A DNA stretch of 64,000 nt from JABAAE01 sp036336715 (GTDB lineage: Bacteria > Planctomycetota > Planctomycetia > Pirellulales > Pirellulaceae): contig JAYZFP010000074.1 in assembly GCA_036336715.1 (NCBI GenBank), positions 1 through 64,000 on the forward strand, read 5' to 3'. The translations under genes were made by a program, and so were the position numbers. A model generated the notes under the pieces. It ran no database searches. It was not told where the DNA came from and saw only the letters and a list, made by a program, of their open reading frames with translations. This document shows, piece after piece, positions 8,448 through 18,124 of this stretch; position 1 is the stretch's first letter, and each line of letters begins with the position of its first letter.

Positions 8448-8459
8448 GAAAACGTTTTC
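8448..8459. promoter_or_regulatory. 12-bp perfect palindrome upstream of the histone-like gene
   Basis: GAAAACGTTTTC is a perfect dyad 49-60 bases upstream of the GTG start. It is a candidate operator; A/T-rich dyads of this kind can also arise by chance. Confidence 0.3.
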
Positions 8460-9553
8460 CCAAACTCGCTTCACCTAACACGATGAACTGTTACTTTCTC
8501 AAAACTGAGTGATGTCATGCCTAACTGCAGGAAGGCAAAACAAAGCAACATGGAAACTTCCATGCGTCAATTTGTACGAAACCTGATATTTTTTTCAACA
8601 TCTTTTCGTCCAAACTTTAGAAAAAATACAACGCTTCGACGGCTCCCGCTCACCAGGAATGAACTCGCCACAACCTGTTTCAAGCCAGTTATCTAGAGCC
8701 GTGGGGTGTATAACAATTTGCTGCATGTGAATGTCGGTTTTGGGCGTTCCTCGCCCGGGACCGGTATTGACCATTTCCCATTCGTCGCTAGTCACCGTTT
8801 TTCCCGTTTTTTTCCACCGCTGACAGTGCGGTTTTTCACGGGAATTCCCGATGCCGGATCCCCTCTTGCTGGGACCCGATTCCGGGCCCTGGTTTTGGAA
8901 AGTGTTAAAAAGTCAACGTTTTCCACGTTTTTTCGGCCGGACCCGCCATGGGGCTTCCCTTTTCCTGAATGGAAAGAAGGCACCCGATGTTGCCATTTGT
9001 GGCAACTGCGGCGGCTCGAGCTGCGGGAAACTCCGGAACTCCGTCGGAGGGTGGTTGAAAGGGGCCAGTGACTCCCTGGTAAGTCTTATAACAATTCGCT
9101 TGCAAAGGAATTTGAGTCGGCTGTTTTTTTCGTGGATTTGGGATCTTTGAAACGGTGTAGGAAATCGGCCGGAAACACTTCTGTTTGGGCCAAAAAAAAA
9201 AACGGATTTTTTTTTGGTTTTTTTGTTTTGACAACTCAAACAGAAAGGATTGAGGTGGTTTCGCGAAAGCAACCGATTGGTGATCCGAGGTGATGTCGGT
9301 TCAGCATCATGACAGAAACAGCGCTCGCGGCGTTCTCCAGGAACGGAATTTTTGAACAGGAAACGACTGATGAAAATCGTTATCAACTTCTTCCGGCAGG
9401 CACGTTTGAAAGATCCGTTGCCTCCAATGCTCCATTCAGCATCGCGGGTCGCCTTGATCAGGATCAATGAGCGGCTTTCCGTCCGATCGGTTCGACCGAT
9501 TACCAGGGAGCTCCGGTATTGAGCTCCGGGTGTCCAGGCGAATCCGTTGCTGG
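8460..9553. other. long intergenic region without a credible gene
   Basis: About 1.1 kb between two minus-strand genes. Open frames on both strands have Phe/Pro/Arg-rich translations with no recognisable motif, so I call none. Visible structure: homopolymer runs; an inverted repeat at 9190-9217 (CC plus nine A, loop, nine T plus GG) followed by a T-rich run on the plus strand; and two related tracts, TATAACAATTTGCTGCA near 8709 and TATAACAATTCGCTTGCA near 9087. No tRNA-like T-loop (GGTTCGAATCC-type) was found. Confidence 0.5.
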
Positions 9554-10384
9554 CTACCAGGAACTGCCTCCAAAGCCTTTGCCATCCATGTTTTGAATCA
9601 TCTGCCAGCTCTGAAAAGCGAAAACGGCGAACATGATTCCCATGAAGGTCGCCTTGAGAACGAAAACGGCCGCGAAAGCGATCAGCCCACCGGCAAAAAC
9701 GCTGAGCCAGAGGGAATTCCGCAAACCTCCGACCCGGTCCTGGGAAACCATGATTTCCCGGGCAATCTGCCCTCCATCCAGCGGATAAACGGGCATCAGG
9801 TTCAAAATACCCCAGTAAATGTTGACAAACAGGGCAAAATGAACGAGCGCAAAGATGAGGTCACTGTTGGTGGGTGAGGTCGTCAAGCCAGGAAACTGTA
9901 ACTGGTATGGGCTTCCAGCCTGCAGCTCGACACTCCAGTAGGGTAAGACGCCGGCGAACAGCTCAAAATCAATCCAGCCACCGGCGAGAAAGGAGATTCC
10001 GACCACGACACCGGCCAGCAGGAATCCGGCAAACGGACCCGCGGCGGAAATCAGGATCTGTTGCCGGGGGGATCTCTGTTTCGAGAAGCCTGCAGGAAGA
10101 CGCCAGACATCGAATTGGTTTTCAGCTGCATAGCCGCCCATCATGGTGAGTGCGATTCGGGGAGAAATACCAAAGGAGCGCATCACCAGCGCGTGTCCCA
10201 TTTCGTGGACCAGGACACCGGTGAAAATGGCGATCGCACTGGCCAAAATAAACATCGGGTGGCCCCACTGCACCCCGAAAACCACTGGGAGGACCCAGAA
10301 CAGGCCGCTGACACGCACAGGGATTCTCAGAAGGCGAAACTCAAAATCGAGGGGAGTCGAAGGTGGTTCGGAAAAAAGCATCAA
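9554..10384 (-). CDS. M50-family site-2-type intramembrane zinc metalloprotease
   Basis: The 276-residue membrane protein has the HExxH zinc site (HEMGH, residues 60-64) in its second hydrophobic segment and the second M50 signature NLMPVYPLDGGQ (195-206), whose Asp203 completes the metal site. GGYAAENQ and SAAGPFAGFLLAG are also typical. There is no PDZ domain, so it resembles the compact SpoIVFB/FtsH-like M50B group and not RseP. Substrates are not predictable; such enzymes cleave membrane-anchored anti-sigma factors or precursors. The next codon (10381) is also ATG and could be the start. Confidence 0.82.
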   Translation of the reverse strand: MMLFSEPPSTPLDFEFRLLRIPVRVSGLFWVLPVVFGVQWGHPMFILASAIAIFTGVLVHEMGHALVMRSFGISPRIALTMMGGYAAENQFDVWRLPAGFSKQRSPRQQILISAAGPFAGFLLAGVVVGISFLAGGWIDFELFAGVLPYWSVELQAGSPYQLQFPGLTTSPTNSDLIFALVHFALFVNIYWGILNLMPVYPLDGGQIAREIMVSQDRVGGLRNSLWLSVFAGGLIAFAAVFVLKATFMGIMFAVFAFQSWQMIQNMDGKGFGGSSW

Positions 10385-10567
10385 AGTATCTCTGGGGTCA
10401 TGGGGTCCGGGTGTGTCTTCCTGGATCCTGGAAACGCTTCGTTATTTTAACAGCTCCGATTTCAACTGTTGTGCCAACCGTTTGGCAACCTGTTCGGCTG
10501 GACGTCTCCCTGTTTGAACCGTTTGCCTGGAATGGCGTCTGGACAGCAAGTGCTGGCGGAGGGGAGG

Positions 10568-11833
10568 TCAGGCCGCCTGATCCGAGGATGAGGACCCCTT
10601 GTCCCGGAAAAAACGATCCAGGAGAAGGTTGGCAGCTCGAGAGGACGCGCCCGGATGACCTACTTCCCGCTTCAACTCCTGCAACATTTGCACTCTTTGC
10701 CGGAACAGGGATTCATTATTCAGCAGATCCAGCAGCTGACGGCTCATTTCCCGGGATTTGTCCCCACAGGTCAGGTACTCCGGGAAAGGTACTTTTTCAG
10801 CCCCGGCATCGTCGGGATCGTACACCTGCATTCCCTGGCGACGTATGGAATCGGTCGACAGCAGGTTGACCAGTGTGATGTATTTGATTCCGAGGAAGAG
10901 TCTTTGCGCCATGAAGAGGTGCCTGGGGAGTCGGTAGTGAATGACGGTCGGTGTTTCCCGGTACATGAGCTCCAGAGACACCGATCCGGAGCATGCCAGG
11001 CAGCATTTGGCCAGGCGAATCAGCTCCGCTGTCCTGCCTCCCAACAGCGGGACTCCCTCCAGGAATTCACTCGCTTCAGGTATTTCTGCCAGGATTTCAC
11101 CCGCCAGTTTTCGTTGATTTTCGTCCAGGCAGGAGATGGCAAACCGCGTAGACGGTCGCTTTTGCTGGATGAGCCGGGCCGTTTTGACAAACAGCGGCAG
11201 ATTGCTTTTGAGTTCCTGGGTTCTCGATCCGGGCAGCAGGGTTACCAGTTCGTTTTGATCCAGCTTCAATTCCTCCCGGATCCGCTGCTCAAAGTCGGTA
11301 TCGTATTTCTGCCTCTCCATTTCGTCAAAAAAAGGGTGCCCGACGTATTCCGCCCGGCAGTTTCTTTGCTCGAGCCAGTCCTTTTCAAAAGGAAGTTTGC
11401 AGATTCCAAGGTCCACGTATTTGCGCATTTTTTTCACCCTCCAGGGTGCCCAGGCCCACATTTGCGGAATCCCGTAGAAAACCACCGGAATGCCATGTTT
11501 TTTTGCCCGGCGGGCGACGTGCCAGTTGAAGCCCGAGTAATCGATCAGGATCACCAGGTCGACCTGCTGGCTGGAAAAAACTTCTTCGGCCTGCCGCAGC
11601 AATCTTCGGAATTTGGCAATCTTGGCTAGCACACCGCTGAGGAACATCACGGCGTGTTGCGTCATATCTTCGAGGAGATGGCAGCCGACATCGGCCATTT
11701 TGGGTCCGCCAAAACCAAAGAACTCAAAATCGGTATTCACCGGTGCCTGGTTCCTAAAATCCAGAATCAGGTTGCTGGCATGCAGGTCGCCGCTCGGTTC
11801 TCCAACCGAGAAAAAAATTCGTTTTTGATCCAT
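10568..11833 (-). CDS. lpxB: lipid-A-disaccharide synthase
   Basis: LpxB transfers UDP-2,3-diacylglucosamine onto lipid X to make the lipid A disaccharide (GT19, inner membrane face). The protein begins MDQKRIFFSVGEPSGDLHASNL, the diagnostic N-terminus. It carries FGFGGPKMADVGCHLL, LVILIDYSGFNWHVARRAKK, YGIPQMWAWAPWR, VGHPFFDEM, LLPGSRTQEL and CSGSVSLELMYRETPTVIHYR. The ATG at 11833 is chosen because the 52-residue in-frame extension upstream lacks similarity. At 421 residues it is slightly longer than enterobacterial LpxB. Its presence supports a Gram-negative-type outer membrane. Confidence 0.92.
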   Translation of the reverse strand: MDQKRIFFSVGEPSGDLHASNLILDFRNQAPVNTDFEFFGFGGPKMADVGCHLLEDMTQHAVMFLSGVLAKIAKFRRLLRQAEEVFSSQQVDLVILIDYSGFNWHVARRAKKHGIPVVFYGIPQMWAWAPWRVKKMRKYVDLGICKLPFEKDWLEQRNCRAEYVGHPFFDEMERQKYDTDFEQRIREELKLDQNELVTLLPGSRTQELKSNLPLFVKTARLIQQKRPSTRFAISCLDENQRKLAGEILAEIPEASEFLEGVPLLGGRTAELIRLAKCCLACSGSVSLELMYRETPTVIHYRLPRHLFMAQRLFLGIKYITLVNLLSTDSIRRQGMQVYDPDDAGAEKVPFPEYLTCGDKSREMSRQLLDLLNNESLFRQRVQMLQELKREVGHPGASSRAANLLLDRFFRDKGSSSSDQAA

Positions 11834-12140
11834 GGTCTTTTTGGTCGTCTGATCCACCGTTGTGAACGGGTTGGATACCAGGTTGCAGGTGAGCGGATGC
11901 CGAAGCATTGACCCGCGAACAAATTGGGGGAATAAAAGGCGCACGCTGCGGAAAAGGGTGGTTTGGTTGGCACCCTCCACGGGTTCCAACGAGCCATTTC
12001 AGCCAGCCATTTGGTCTGAAGGCGTCCTGTCCAACAGGCGTTCCCCGAGCCACAGCTCTCGCGATTATCGTGCAATTCTGCAAACAGGCGAATATCAGTT
12101 CCCCGCCCGGTACACCGATTCTGTCGAATTGGGGCTCCAA
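11834..12140. other. intergenic gap upstream of lpxB
   Basis: This 307-base gap between the GT39-like gene and lpxB, both on the minus strand, holds no gene I can support; the in-frame extension of lpxB to 11989 is not conserved-looking. It presumably carries the lpxB leader. Confidence 0.4.
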
Positions 12141-13754
12141 TCAGGGGCTGCGGGGAGCTGCCTTTCCGATGGAAAACCTGAAAATCGAGATGGCGTTCCC
12201 CGGTGCACCCCGGACCGGGAATCTCTTTTCCAGAGGTTTGTCCCGGATCAAAAGAGCGTTTCTTTCACCGAATTGCGCAAATTCGTTCAGGATCTCCGAA
12301 ATCTGCGGCTGACCTCCCCGGATTAACAGGACTGCCTCCCCGCTTTCCTCCAGGGCCCCGATATCTCCCGGCTGGAATCGGGGCCGGTCGAGTGTTGGCC
12401 GCGGCATGACCTGATCGGAGGCGAGCCGGTAAATCCCCCGGACCGGGAAGCAGCAATAAGCCAGCAGGCGTTTCCCCGGGGCGTTGGTTTGCCCGACCGA
12501 CCCGAGAGTCCGGTCCTCGATCAGGTTGGGAAAGAGGTAGATCGGTCCCGCAGCTGGATCCTCGTTGAGCGATTCAATGGCCTCTCTCCAGGGGGACTCA
12601 AAAGGCATTTGCTGAAAACGGTTGGCCACGAGGTACTGCAGCAGATGATTCTGATACAGACCCCCGAAGAGGCTCCAGCCGATGGCCAACAGCATGATGG
12701 CCGGTTTCCAGTTCCAGGTTCTGCACGCGAGAACCTGCCAGGACAATGCGATCAGCAGGATGCTGGCAGGCCATCCGGACAGGAAATAGCGTTGATGATA
12801 GAGGGCAGCCCAACCGGTTTTCAGCGAATACCAGGCCAACAGGATCGGCAAAAGGTAACAGGCGGCTAACGCCAGAACGGGCCGCAGCTCTTTTTTTTGC
12901 AGCGAATGGGTGAATCTCGCGATCACGATCAACAGAACCGCGGGCAGGAAATAGATGGACAACTGGTAAGTCAGTGAGTCGGAATAGAAGTAATCATTGA
13001 CAAACAGGTCCCAGTTTTGCCTGCGTTCGGAAATCCTCAGGAGATGACCCAGTAGTGGCGTGCAGATCACTGACAGAACAACAAAGTCGAGCAATAGTCC
13101 GAGGTGCTTCCAGCGAATCCTCGTGTCGCCTGTCAGGAAATTGCCAACCAGGAATAGGAACATTCCCAACGAGAGCAGGGCGGTGGTGACGTGCAGCTGG
13201 AACAGCAGGGCACCCGTAACCACCCAGCCAATGCGATTCCCGTCACTCCACTTTGCTGACGCGGCCTGGTTTGCTTCCCACGGAAAACGATCGATGCGGT
13301 AAACAAAGAAGCGGATCTGCATCAGTGCCAGCAATTGAATCAGGGCGTAAGGCCTGGCTTCCTGGGAATATTCAATAAAAAATGGGTCCACCGCGATCAT
13401 CGCTGCGGCAAGCAGCGACAGCCAGCTGTTCACTCCCAATTGTCTGCAGACCTGCCAGGAGAGTGGAACCAGCAGTGTCCCTGACACCAGGGAGACCAGC
13501 CGCAAGCTCCACTCCTGCTGACCGAGCAGGGAAATGACTGACCAGACTAGGTAAAAATAGCCCGGTGACTGGTTTCCGTCACTGGCCCGTTCTGCCACCT
13601 CGGAAAGCGTTCCGCTGACACACCAGCTGGTGTGTAGTTCATCCAGCCAGAGACTGCGGTGGATATCGATCCATCGCAGGAACAGGCCGGCTGCGGTGAG
13701 CAGTAGCAACAGGCCCAGTTCCGCCGGGAGACGCTTGGCTGATTGGTTGTCCAT
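12141..13754 (-). CDS. GT39/ArnT-like membrane glycosyltransferase
   Basis: The 537-residue polytopic protein has roughly ten or more hydrophobic segments. The first periplasmic loop carries the acidic pair of the GT-C fold (LWLDELHT, Asp38-Glu39), followed by QSPGYFYLVW, as in dolichyl-phosphate-mannose and undecaprenyl-phosphate-sugar transferases. YSQEARPYALIQLLALMQ is a second conserved block of this family. It probably moves a sugar from a polyprenyl carrier onto a lipid, glycan or protein outside the inner membrane. The neighbour lpxB makes lipid A modification a tempting but unproven role. Confidence 0.75.
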   Translation of the reverse strand: MDNQSAKRLPAELGLLLLLTAAGLFLRWIDIHRSLWLDELHTSWCVSGTLSEVAERASDGNQSPGYFYLVWSVISLLGQQEWSLRLVSLVSGTLLVPLSWQVCRQLGVNSWLSLLAAAMIAVDPFFIEYSQEARPYALIQLLALMQIRFFVYRIDRFPWEANQAASAKWSDGNRIGWVVTGALLFQLHVTTALLSLGMFLFLVGNFLTGDTRIRWKHLGLLLDFVVLSVICTPLLGHLLRISERRQNWDLFVNDYFYSDSLTYQLSIYFLPAVLLIVIARFTHSLQKKELRPVLALAACYLLPILLAWYSLKTGWAALYHQRYFLSGWPASILLIALSWQVLACRTWNWKPAIMLLAIGWSLFGGLYQNHLLQYLVANRFQQMPFESPWREAIESLNEDPAAGPIYLFPNLIEDRTLGSVGQTNAPGKRLLAYCCFPVRGIYRLASDQVMPRPTLDRPRFQPGDIGALEESGEAVLLIRGGQPQISEILNEFAQFGERNALLIRDKPLEKRFPVRGAPGNAISIFRFSIGKAAPRSP

Positions 13755-14044
13755 GGGGTGAAATCCGATACGGTTCGGGCCAAATGTCAGACCTGTGGCA
13801 TACGCCCGTATGGCACCTTCACTGATGTGGATTGACTGGAAAAAGGGGGATCCGGCTTGGGCCTCAAATGCGGGCCCGTCTGCAATCGATTCGCAGCACC
13901 GGGCTTGAACAACAGGTTGGGTACAAGGGCTGGAGCTGCCAAAAATTCAGCGAGTCCACCACCGTCTGCGGTGAAAATTGTCACACGATTCCATTACTCC
14001 ATCAACGGGAGCCCATCAACGGAATACGCCAGCTGGGGGGCCGC

Positions 14045-15769
14045 TTACTGCTGCAGGAGGACTTTTTCGCCGGTTCCACCCGAGTTCACCACGCGGGTCA
14101 ACTCCACTTGGCCACTGAGCGTCCGGACCGCCTGGTAAAACTGTTCTGGTGTTTTGACCCGTTTTCCCCCGACGTGCGAAATGAAATCCATTTTTTTCAG
14201 ACCAGCCGCAGCCGCGGGCGAGTTTTTCCGGACGTCCACGATGGCCACACAGCCCTGGGGATCAATTTTTGAGAAATGCAGGGAAAGATTGTCTATCGCC
14301 GTGGCGTAATCCACTTTGATTCCTCGCCAGAACGAAAAGTCATTGATCCCGATGGTTGGCTGCCTGGAGTTGATTTTCTTTTTGCCCAGTTCGACTTTGA
14401 TCGTCTGCTTGCGATAGGGTGATTTTGGAAAAGCCTGCCGCTGAATGGTGAGATCGATCCTGTCACCAGCGAAGCGTCCCGAGAGTTCTCGCAACAGGGC
14501 ATTGGATGATTGCACAGGATTCTGGTTGACTTGTGTGATGATGTCTCCAAAGCGGAGGCCGCAAAGATCGGCCGGGGTGTTGTCAACGACCTGGGTGACG
14601 ACCACTCCTTTTCCGAATTGCTGCCGTTGTGAGGCAGTCAATTCGCGGGTGGCGATGCCAAGAAAACCAAATTCGGCCGACTTGCCCTGTTGCAGGCGTT
14701 GGACGGTTCGCAGAAAGGTTGAGTCCACCGGGATGGCATAGCCGGCAGCCCCATCGAAATGATTGGCGGCAGCCAGGGAGGTGGTCAAGCCGATCATCTT
14801 CCCCTGCAGGTTGAGCAGTGGACCGCCGCTGGTGCCCCGGTGCATTCGGGCATCGGTTTGCAGCAGCGTACCGTACTGTGAGAAGGTGTCCGATTTCCCG
14901 CCCCCCAGTTCGGATGCTGTTTGCAGGGATCGCTGCCTCAGCAGGTTGGAGATGATGCCAAAGGAAGCGCTGGATTGCCCATCCTTGGCGATGCCGTACG
15001 GATTGCCCAGTGAAATTACAAATTGTCCCCGACGGGGAATCACCGGGTCGGCCATTGGAATGGGCCTGAGCTCCGAGCTGGAATCGATTTTCAGGACTGC
15101 CAGGTCGGTCCAGGGATCCGCGCCGATAACGGCCTCCACTTTTTCAGCTTTTCTGACTCGAAAGGAGACGCCGTTTTTCCAGACGTAATAATCATTTTCT
15201 GCCGGATTGCCCAACAGGTGGTAGCAGGTGAGGATCAAGCCGTCTGTCGAGATGGCGACCCCGGTACCAAAATTCCTTGGAACAAAATCGGGTGAGGTCG
15301 GGTCCTCGAGGGTGTTTTTGCTGACCCGGACAATGGCAACCACGGATGCCTCGGCTTCCTCGATTCGCCGGGAAACATTCTCCTCCAGTTCGCCAAGCAA
15401 ATCGCTGTTTTTCTCCTGAGCCGACAATGCCGGAGTGGATATCGTACCCAGGGCTAACGTTACCAGGGAGAACGCCAAATAAAAAAGAAACGTATCAGCC
15501 AGGCTGAGGAGGGAAAACTGCGGGAACCCCCTGCCCAAAAAATCCGGGGGGCCTGCCCCCGGGGAATTGGGGAGTTGTCTCAAATGTTTTTGCTGTTCCG
15601 CCGGTTTCTGTCGTACCCGCTGACAAGATCGCAGCTGATGAAATCGCGATTGATTGCAGTCCGCAGGGGCAAGGGGGAATGGGATACGGATAATCCAATG
15701 GCAGAAGTGAACCTGATTACTGAGGCTGCTGACAACACGGGGTGAAGTCGATCGCGGCAATGGATTCAT
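14045..15769 (-). CDS. HtrA/DegP-like trypsin-fold serine protease with two PDZ-like domains
   Basis: The chymotrypsin-fold domain shows His184 (CYHLLG), Asp222 (DPWTDLAVLKID) and Ser314 (RGTSGGPLL), with ISLGNPYG between. A first PDZ domain is at about 365-450 (GVVVTQVVDNTPADLCGLRFGDIITQVN) and a second at about 490-565 (VAIVDVRKNSPAAAAGLKKMDFI). A hydrophobic signal-like segment is at 92-116. The preceding ~90 residues look non-coding in character (His/Arg/Pro-rich), so the true start is probably downstream, perhaps a TTG near the signal segment; no clear SD decides it. Expected in the periplasm as a protein-quality protease. Confidence 0.82.
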   Translation of the reverse strand: MNPLPRSTSPRVVSSLSNQVHFCHWIIRIPFPLAPADCNQSRFHQLRSCQRVRQKPAEQQKHLRQLPNSPGAGPPDFLGRGFPQFSLLSLADTFLFYLAFSLVTLALGTISTPALSAQEKNSDLLGELEENVSRRIEEAEASVVAIVRVSKNTLEDPTSPDFVPRNFGTGVAISTDGLILTCYHLLGNPAENDYYVWKNGVSFRVRKAEKVEAVIGADPWTDLAVLKIDSSSELRPIPMADPVIPRRGQFVISLGNPYGIAKDGQSSASFGIISNLLRQRSLQTASELGGGKSDTFSQYGTLLQTDARMHRGTSGGPLLNLQGKMIGLTTSLAAANHFDGAAGYAIPVDSTFLRTVQRLQQGKSAEFGFLGIATRELTASQRQQFGKGVVVTQVVDNTPADLCGLRFGDIITQVNQNPVQSSNALLRELSGRFAGDRIDLTIQRQAFPKSPYRKQTIKVELGKKKINSRQPTIGINDFSFWRGIKVDYATAIDNLSLHFSKIDPQGCVAIVDVRKNSPAAAAGLKKMDFISHVGGKRVKTPEQFYQAVRTLSGQVELTRVVNSGGTGEKVLLQQ

Positions 15770-15851
15770 TGTTCAGTAACTTTCAGGTTTTCTACTTTCT
15801 GGCTGGGCAGGTAATGTCCCATCCCGTTCCCGCAGGCCCATTGTCCTGCTG

Positions 15852-17012
15852 TCAGGGCGCCACCGGTTCCTCACCCACGGGAAGAGCTTCTACCAGTTCC
15901 CCTTTGTCATTCAACATGCCGTTGGCTGAAAGGACTTTCTGTTTGATTTCAGCGGTGATGTCAGGATTTTCAATGAGGAAGTTTCTTGCCTTTTCCTTCC
16001 CCTGGCCAATGTGGGTTTCACCATATTTGAACCACGATCCACTCTTGGCGACAATCTTGTGCTCCACACCCAAATCGAGGATATCACCTTCGTAGCTGAT
16101 ACCGTTGGTGTGCATCATGTCAAATTCGGCGATCCGGAAGGGAGGGGCGACCTTGTTCTTGACGATTTTGGTTTTCACCCTCTGGCCGACGACCTCTTCG
16201 CCATCTTTCAGTTGACCAATCCGACGGACGTCAATTCGGCAGGAGCTGTAGAACTTGAGCGCCCGACCACCGGGTGTGGTCTCCGGGCTACCGAACATCA
16301 CACCGATCTTTTCACGAATCTGGTTGATAAAAATGGTGCAGGTCTTGCTGCGGTTGATGGCACCCGTCAGTTTACGCATCGATTGACTCATCAGCCTCGC
16401 CTGGAGTCCGACGTGGGAATCGCCAATTTCACCCTCAAGTTCCTGCTTGGGGACCAGTGCCGCCACGGAATCGACGACGACGACATCCACCGAATTGGAT
16501 TTAACCAGCATTTCCGTAATCTGCATGGCCTCTTCGCCGCTATTGGGCTGGCTGACCAGCAAAGTATCCAGCTGGACTCCCAGTTTCTTTGCCCACACCG
16601 GGTCAAATGCGTGTTCCGCATCAATAAACGCCGCGATACCACCTTCCTTTTGGGCTTCGGCAATCAGGTGCAGAGCGATGGTGGTCTTTCCACTGGACTC
16701 CGGACCGAAAACCTCAACAATTCGCCCGCGGGGAATCCCCCTCCCGCCAAGGGCCATGTCCAGCGAAAGGCAGCCGGTGGAGATCCCCTGGATTTTTGCC
16801 TTGCTGTCGGTTCCCAACGGCATGATCGATCCGTCACCAAACTGCTTTTCGATCTGCTGAACCGCCGTCTTGAGGTTCGAATTATCGCTCAGCATCCTCT
16901 CGATTTTTGAGGAGGGCCCCGACTTGGAACCCTTTGCAGGTTTTTCAGAGTTTTTTGCCGCGCTGTTTTTTTTCTTTGCCATTGCTGGAGTGCTTTTTGT
17001 TGCAGTTACCAC
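15852..17012 (-). CDS. recA: RecA recombinase with a Lys-rich N-terminal extension
   Basis: RecA forms filaments on single-stranded DNA for strand exchange and SOS signalling. Walker A (GPESSGKTT) is at residues 103-111. GDGSIMPLG, GISTGCLSLDMALGGRGIPRGRI, FIDAEHAFDP, VVVDSVAALVP, INQIREKIGVMFG, ETTPGGRALKFY and GEGKEKARNFL-type blocks (here GQGKEKARNFL) are all present. The start is taken as GTG at 17012, preceded by AGGAAAGGGA; an internal ATG at 16982 lacks an SD. The first ~37 residues are a basic tail (KKKNSAAKNSEKPAKGSK) absent from short RecA proteins and reminiscent of the histone-like protein in this window. Confidence 0.95.
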   Translation of the reverse strand: MVTATKSTPAMAKKKNSAAKNSEKPAKGSKSGPSSKIERMLSDNSNLKTAVQQIEKQFGDGSIMPLGTDSKAKIQGISTGCLSLDMALGGRGIPRGRIVEVFGPESSGKTTIALHLIAEAQKEGGIAAFIDAEHAFDPVWAKKLGVQLDTLLVSQPNSGEEAMQITEMLVKSNSVDVVVVDSVAALVPKQELEGEIGDSHVGLQARLMSQSMRKLTGAINRSKTCTIFINQIREKIGVMFGSPETTPGGRALKFYSSCRIDVRRIGQLKDGEEVVGQRVKTKIVKNKVAPPFRIAEFDMMHTNGISYEGDILDLGVEHKIVAKSGSWFKYGETHIGQGKEKARNFLIENPDITAEIKQKVLSANGMLNDKGELVEALPVGEEPVAP

Positions 17013-17532
17013 GATCCAAGTCCCTTTCCTGACGGGGAGAAAACGGGTTTGTCGCGGTCTTTGGAAGTCCGCAACTTACCATAGAATTTTGAAAATAGTG
17101 AATCAACGGGTGACCCAATCGTTCTTTGGAATGGGAACGCCCGTCTGGAAACGAGGATCGCCCTGTCCAGTGACACCACCGGTCCCACCGCGAAAAAAAA
17201 ACTGGAAAATTTGCAAAAAGGTCAAATTGGGGTGATTTCACGATTTTTTCTGACTTTGCCCGGTGGTGGCAGGAAAAAGCTCGTAGATTTTCACTGCAAC
17301 CCAACGATATTGGACACTGAAGCGGAACGATTTTCGGTACGAAAGCGGTTTTGCGGCGCCTCGGGTTTCCAGAAGTCGGATTTTTGCTGAATTCGAAATT
17401 CCGGCCCTTTTCCCGAAATTGGTCGATGATTATTCTTGGATAGTCGAAATACCTTTCGAAATCCGGACTTTCCTGAATTGTCCCGCATCGGCAACCTGTT
17501 TACACAACGGCGAAATACCAACGGAGAAATCA
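17013..17532. other. intergenic region between divergent recA and the CxxCH protein
   Basis: The 520 bases carry the recA promoter (17078-17106) and presumably the promoter of the plus-strand gene at 17533. I see no further gene; short open frames here lack coding character. Confidence 0.5.
17078..17106 (-). promoter_or_regulatory. sigma-70-type promoter of recA
   Basis: On the minus strand TTGATT (17106-17101) and TATGGT (17083-17078) are separated by exactly 17 bases. A start of transcription near 17071 would leave a leader of about 60 bases before the GTG. No obvious LexA-type dyad overlaps it. Confidence 0.5.
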
Positions 17533-17919
17533 ATGAAAAACCTTGTTGCATTGTTGGCAATATGCACCACTTTCGCGTTCGTGCAGAATGCTTCCGCTCA
17601 CTCGGCCTTTAAAAAGGCCTTTGAGGCAAAATACAAAGTCAAGGCTTCCTGCACTGCCTGCCATGACAAAAAGTCCAAGGAAATCCGGAATGACTTCGGA
17701 AAGCTTTATGACAAAGCCCTTGAGGGGAAGGACATCACCAAGAAGTGGAAAGCTGCCAAGGAAGAAGGTTCAGCAGAACGAAAGAAATATGAAGCCGGTG
17801 AGATGACCACCGAATTCAAGAAGGCCATGGAAGTCGTCGGCAAGATGAAAAAAGACGACAAGACCTATGCTGACCTGATCAAGGAACTGAAAATCGAAGG
17901 GCTGAAAGCCAAGAGTTGA
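17533..17919 (+). CDS. small exported protein with a single CxxCH haem-like motif
   Basis: The 128-residue protein has a clean Sec signal (LVALLAICTTFAFVQNASA), then ASCTACHDK with CTACH at residues 40-44, the covalent haem c attachment pattern. A Lys/Glu/Asp-rich body follows and no clear distal Met ligand stands out. GGAGA lies 6 bases before the ATG. It ends at a strong terminator, so it is its own unit. It could be a mini mono-haem cytochrome, or a structural protein whose CxxCH is coincidental; relatives are common next to planctomycete DUF1501-type clusters (from memory). Confidence 0.65.
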   Translation: MKNLVALLAICTTFAFVQNASAHSAFKKAFEAKYKVKASCTACHDKKSKEIRNDFGKLYDKALEGKDITKKWKAAKEEGSAERKKYEAGEMTTEFKKAMEVVGKMKKDDKTYADLIKELKIEGLKAKS

Positions 17920-17948
17920 TTTCAAATGTTCCAAAGCTAGAAACAAAG

Positions 17949-17973
17949 GGCCACCTTCGGGTGGCCTTTTTTA
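17949..17973 (+). terminator. rho-independent terminator
   Basis: GGCCACC (17949-17955), a TTCG tetraloop and GGTGGCC (17960-17966) form a perfect 7-bp stem followed by six T. It ends the CxxCH protein gene. Confidence 0.9.
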
Positions 17974-18124
17974 TTGCGCTGGTCAGATCGTCAAGGAAGG
18001 CAAACGTGTGCCCGGCAACCCGCGAGGAAATTTTGGATTCCCCACCCTCCCGCTGCAGGCAAATGGCCGCCCGGTTTTGATCTATACTGGGGCTTTGGTT
18101 TTGTACTGTAGATTGAGGAAACAA

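Noticed and set aside
13787..13984. 65-residue minus-strand frame between the HtrA-like and GT39-like genes
   Set aside because: Codon use is passable but there is no good SD, no motif and no signal; kept out for lack of support.
16011..16910. 299-residue frame antisense to recA
   Set aside because: Opposite strand encodes an unambiguous RecA.
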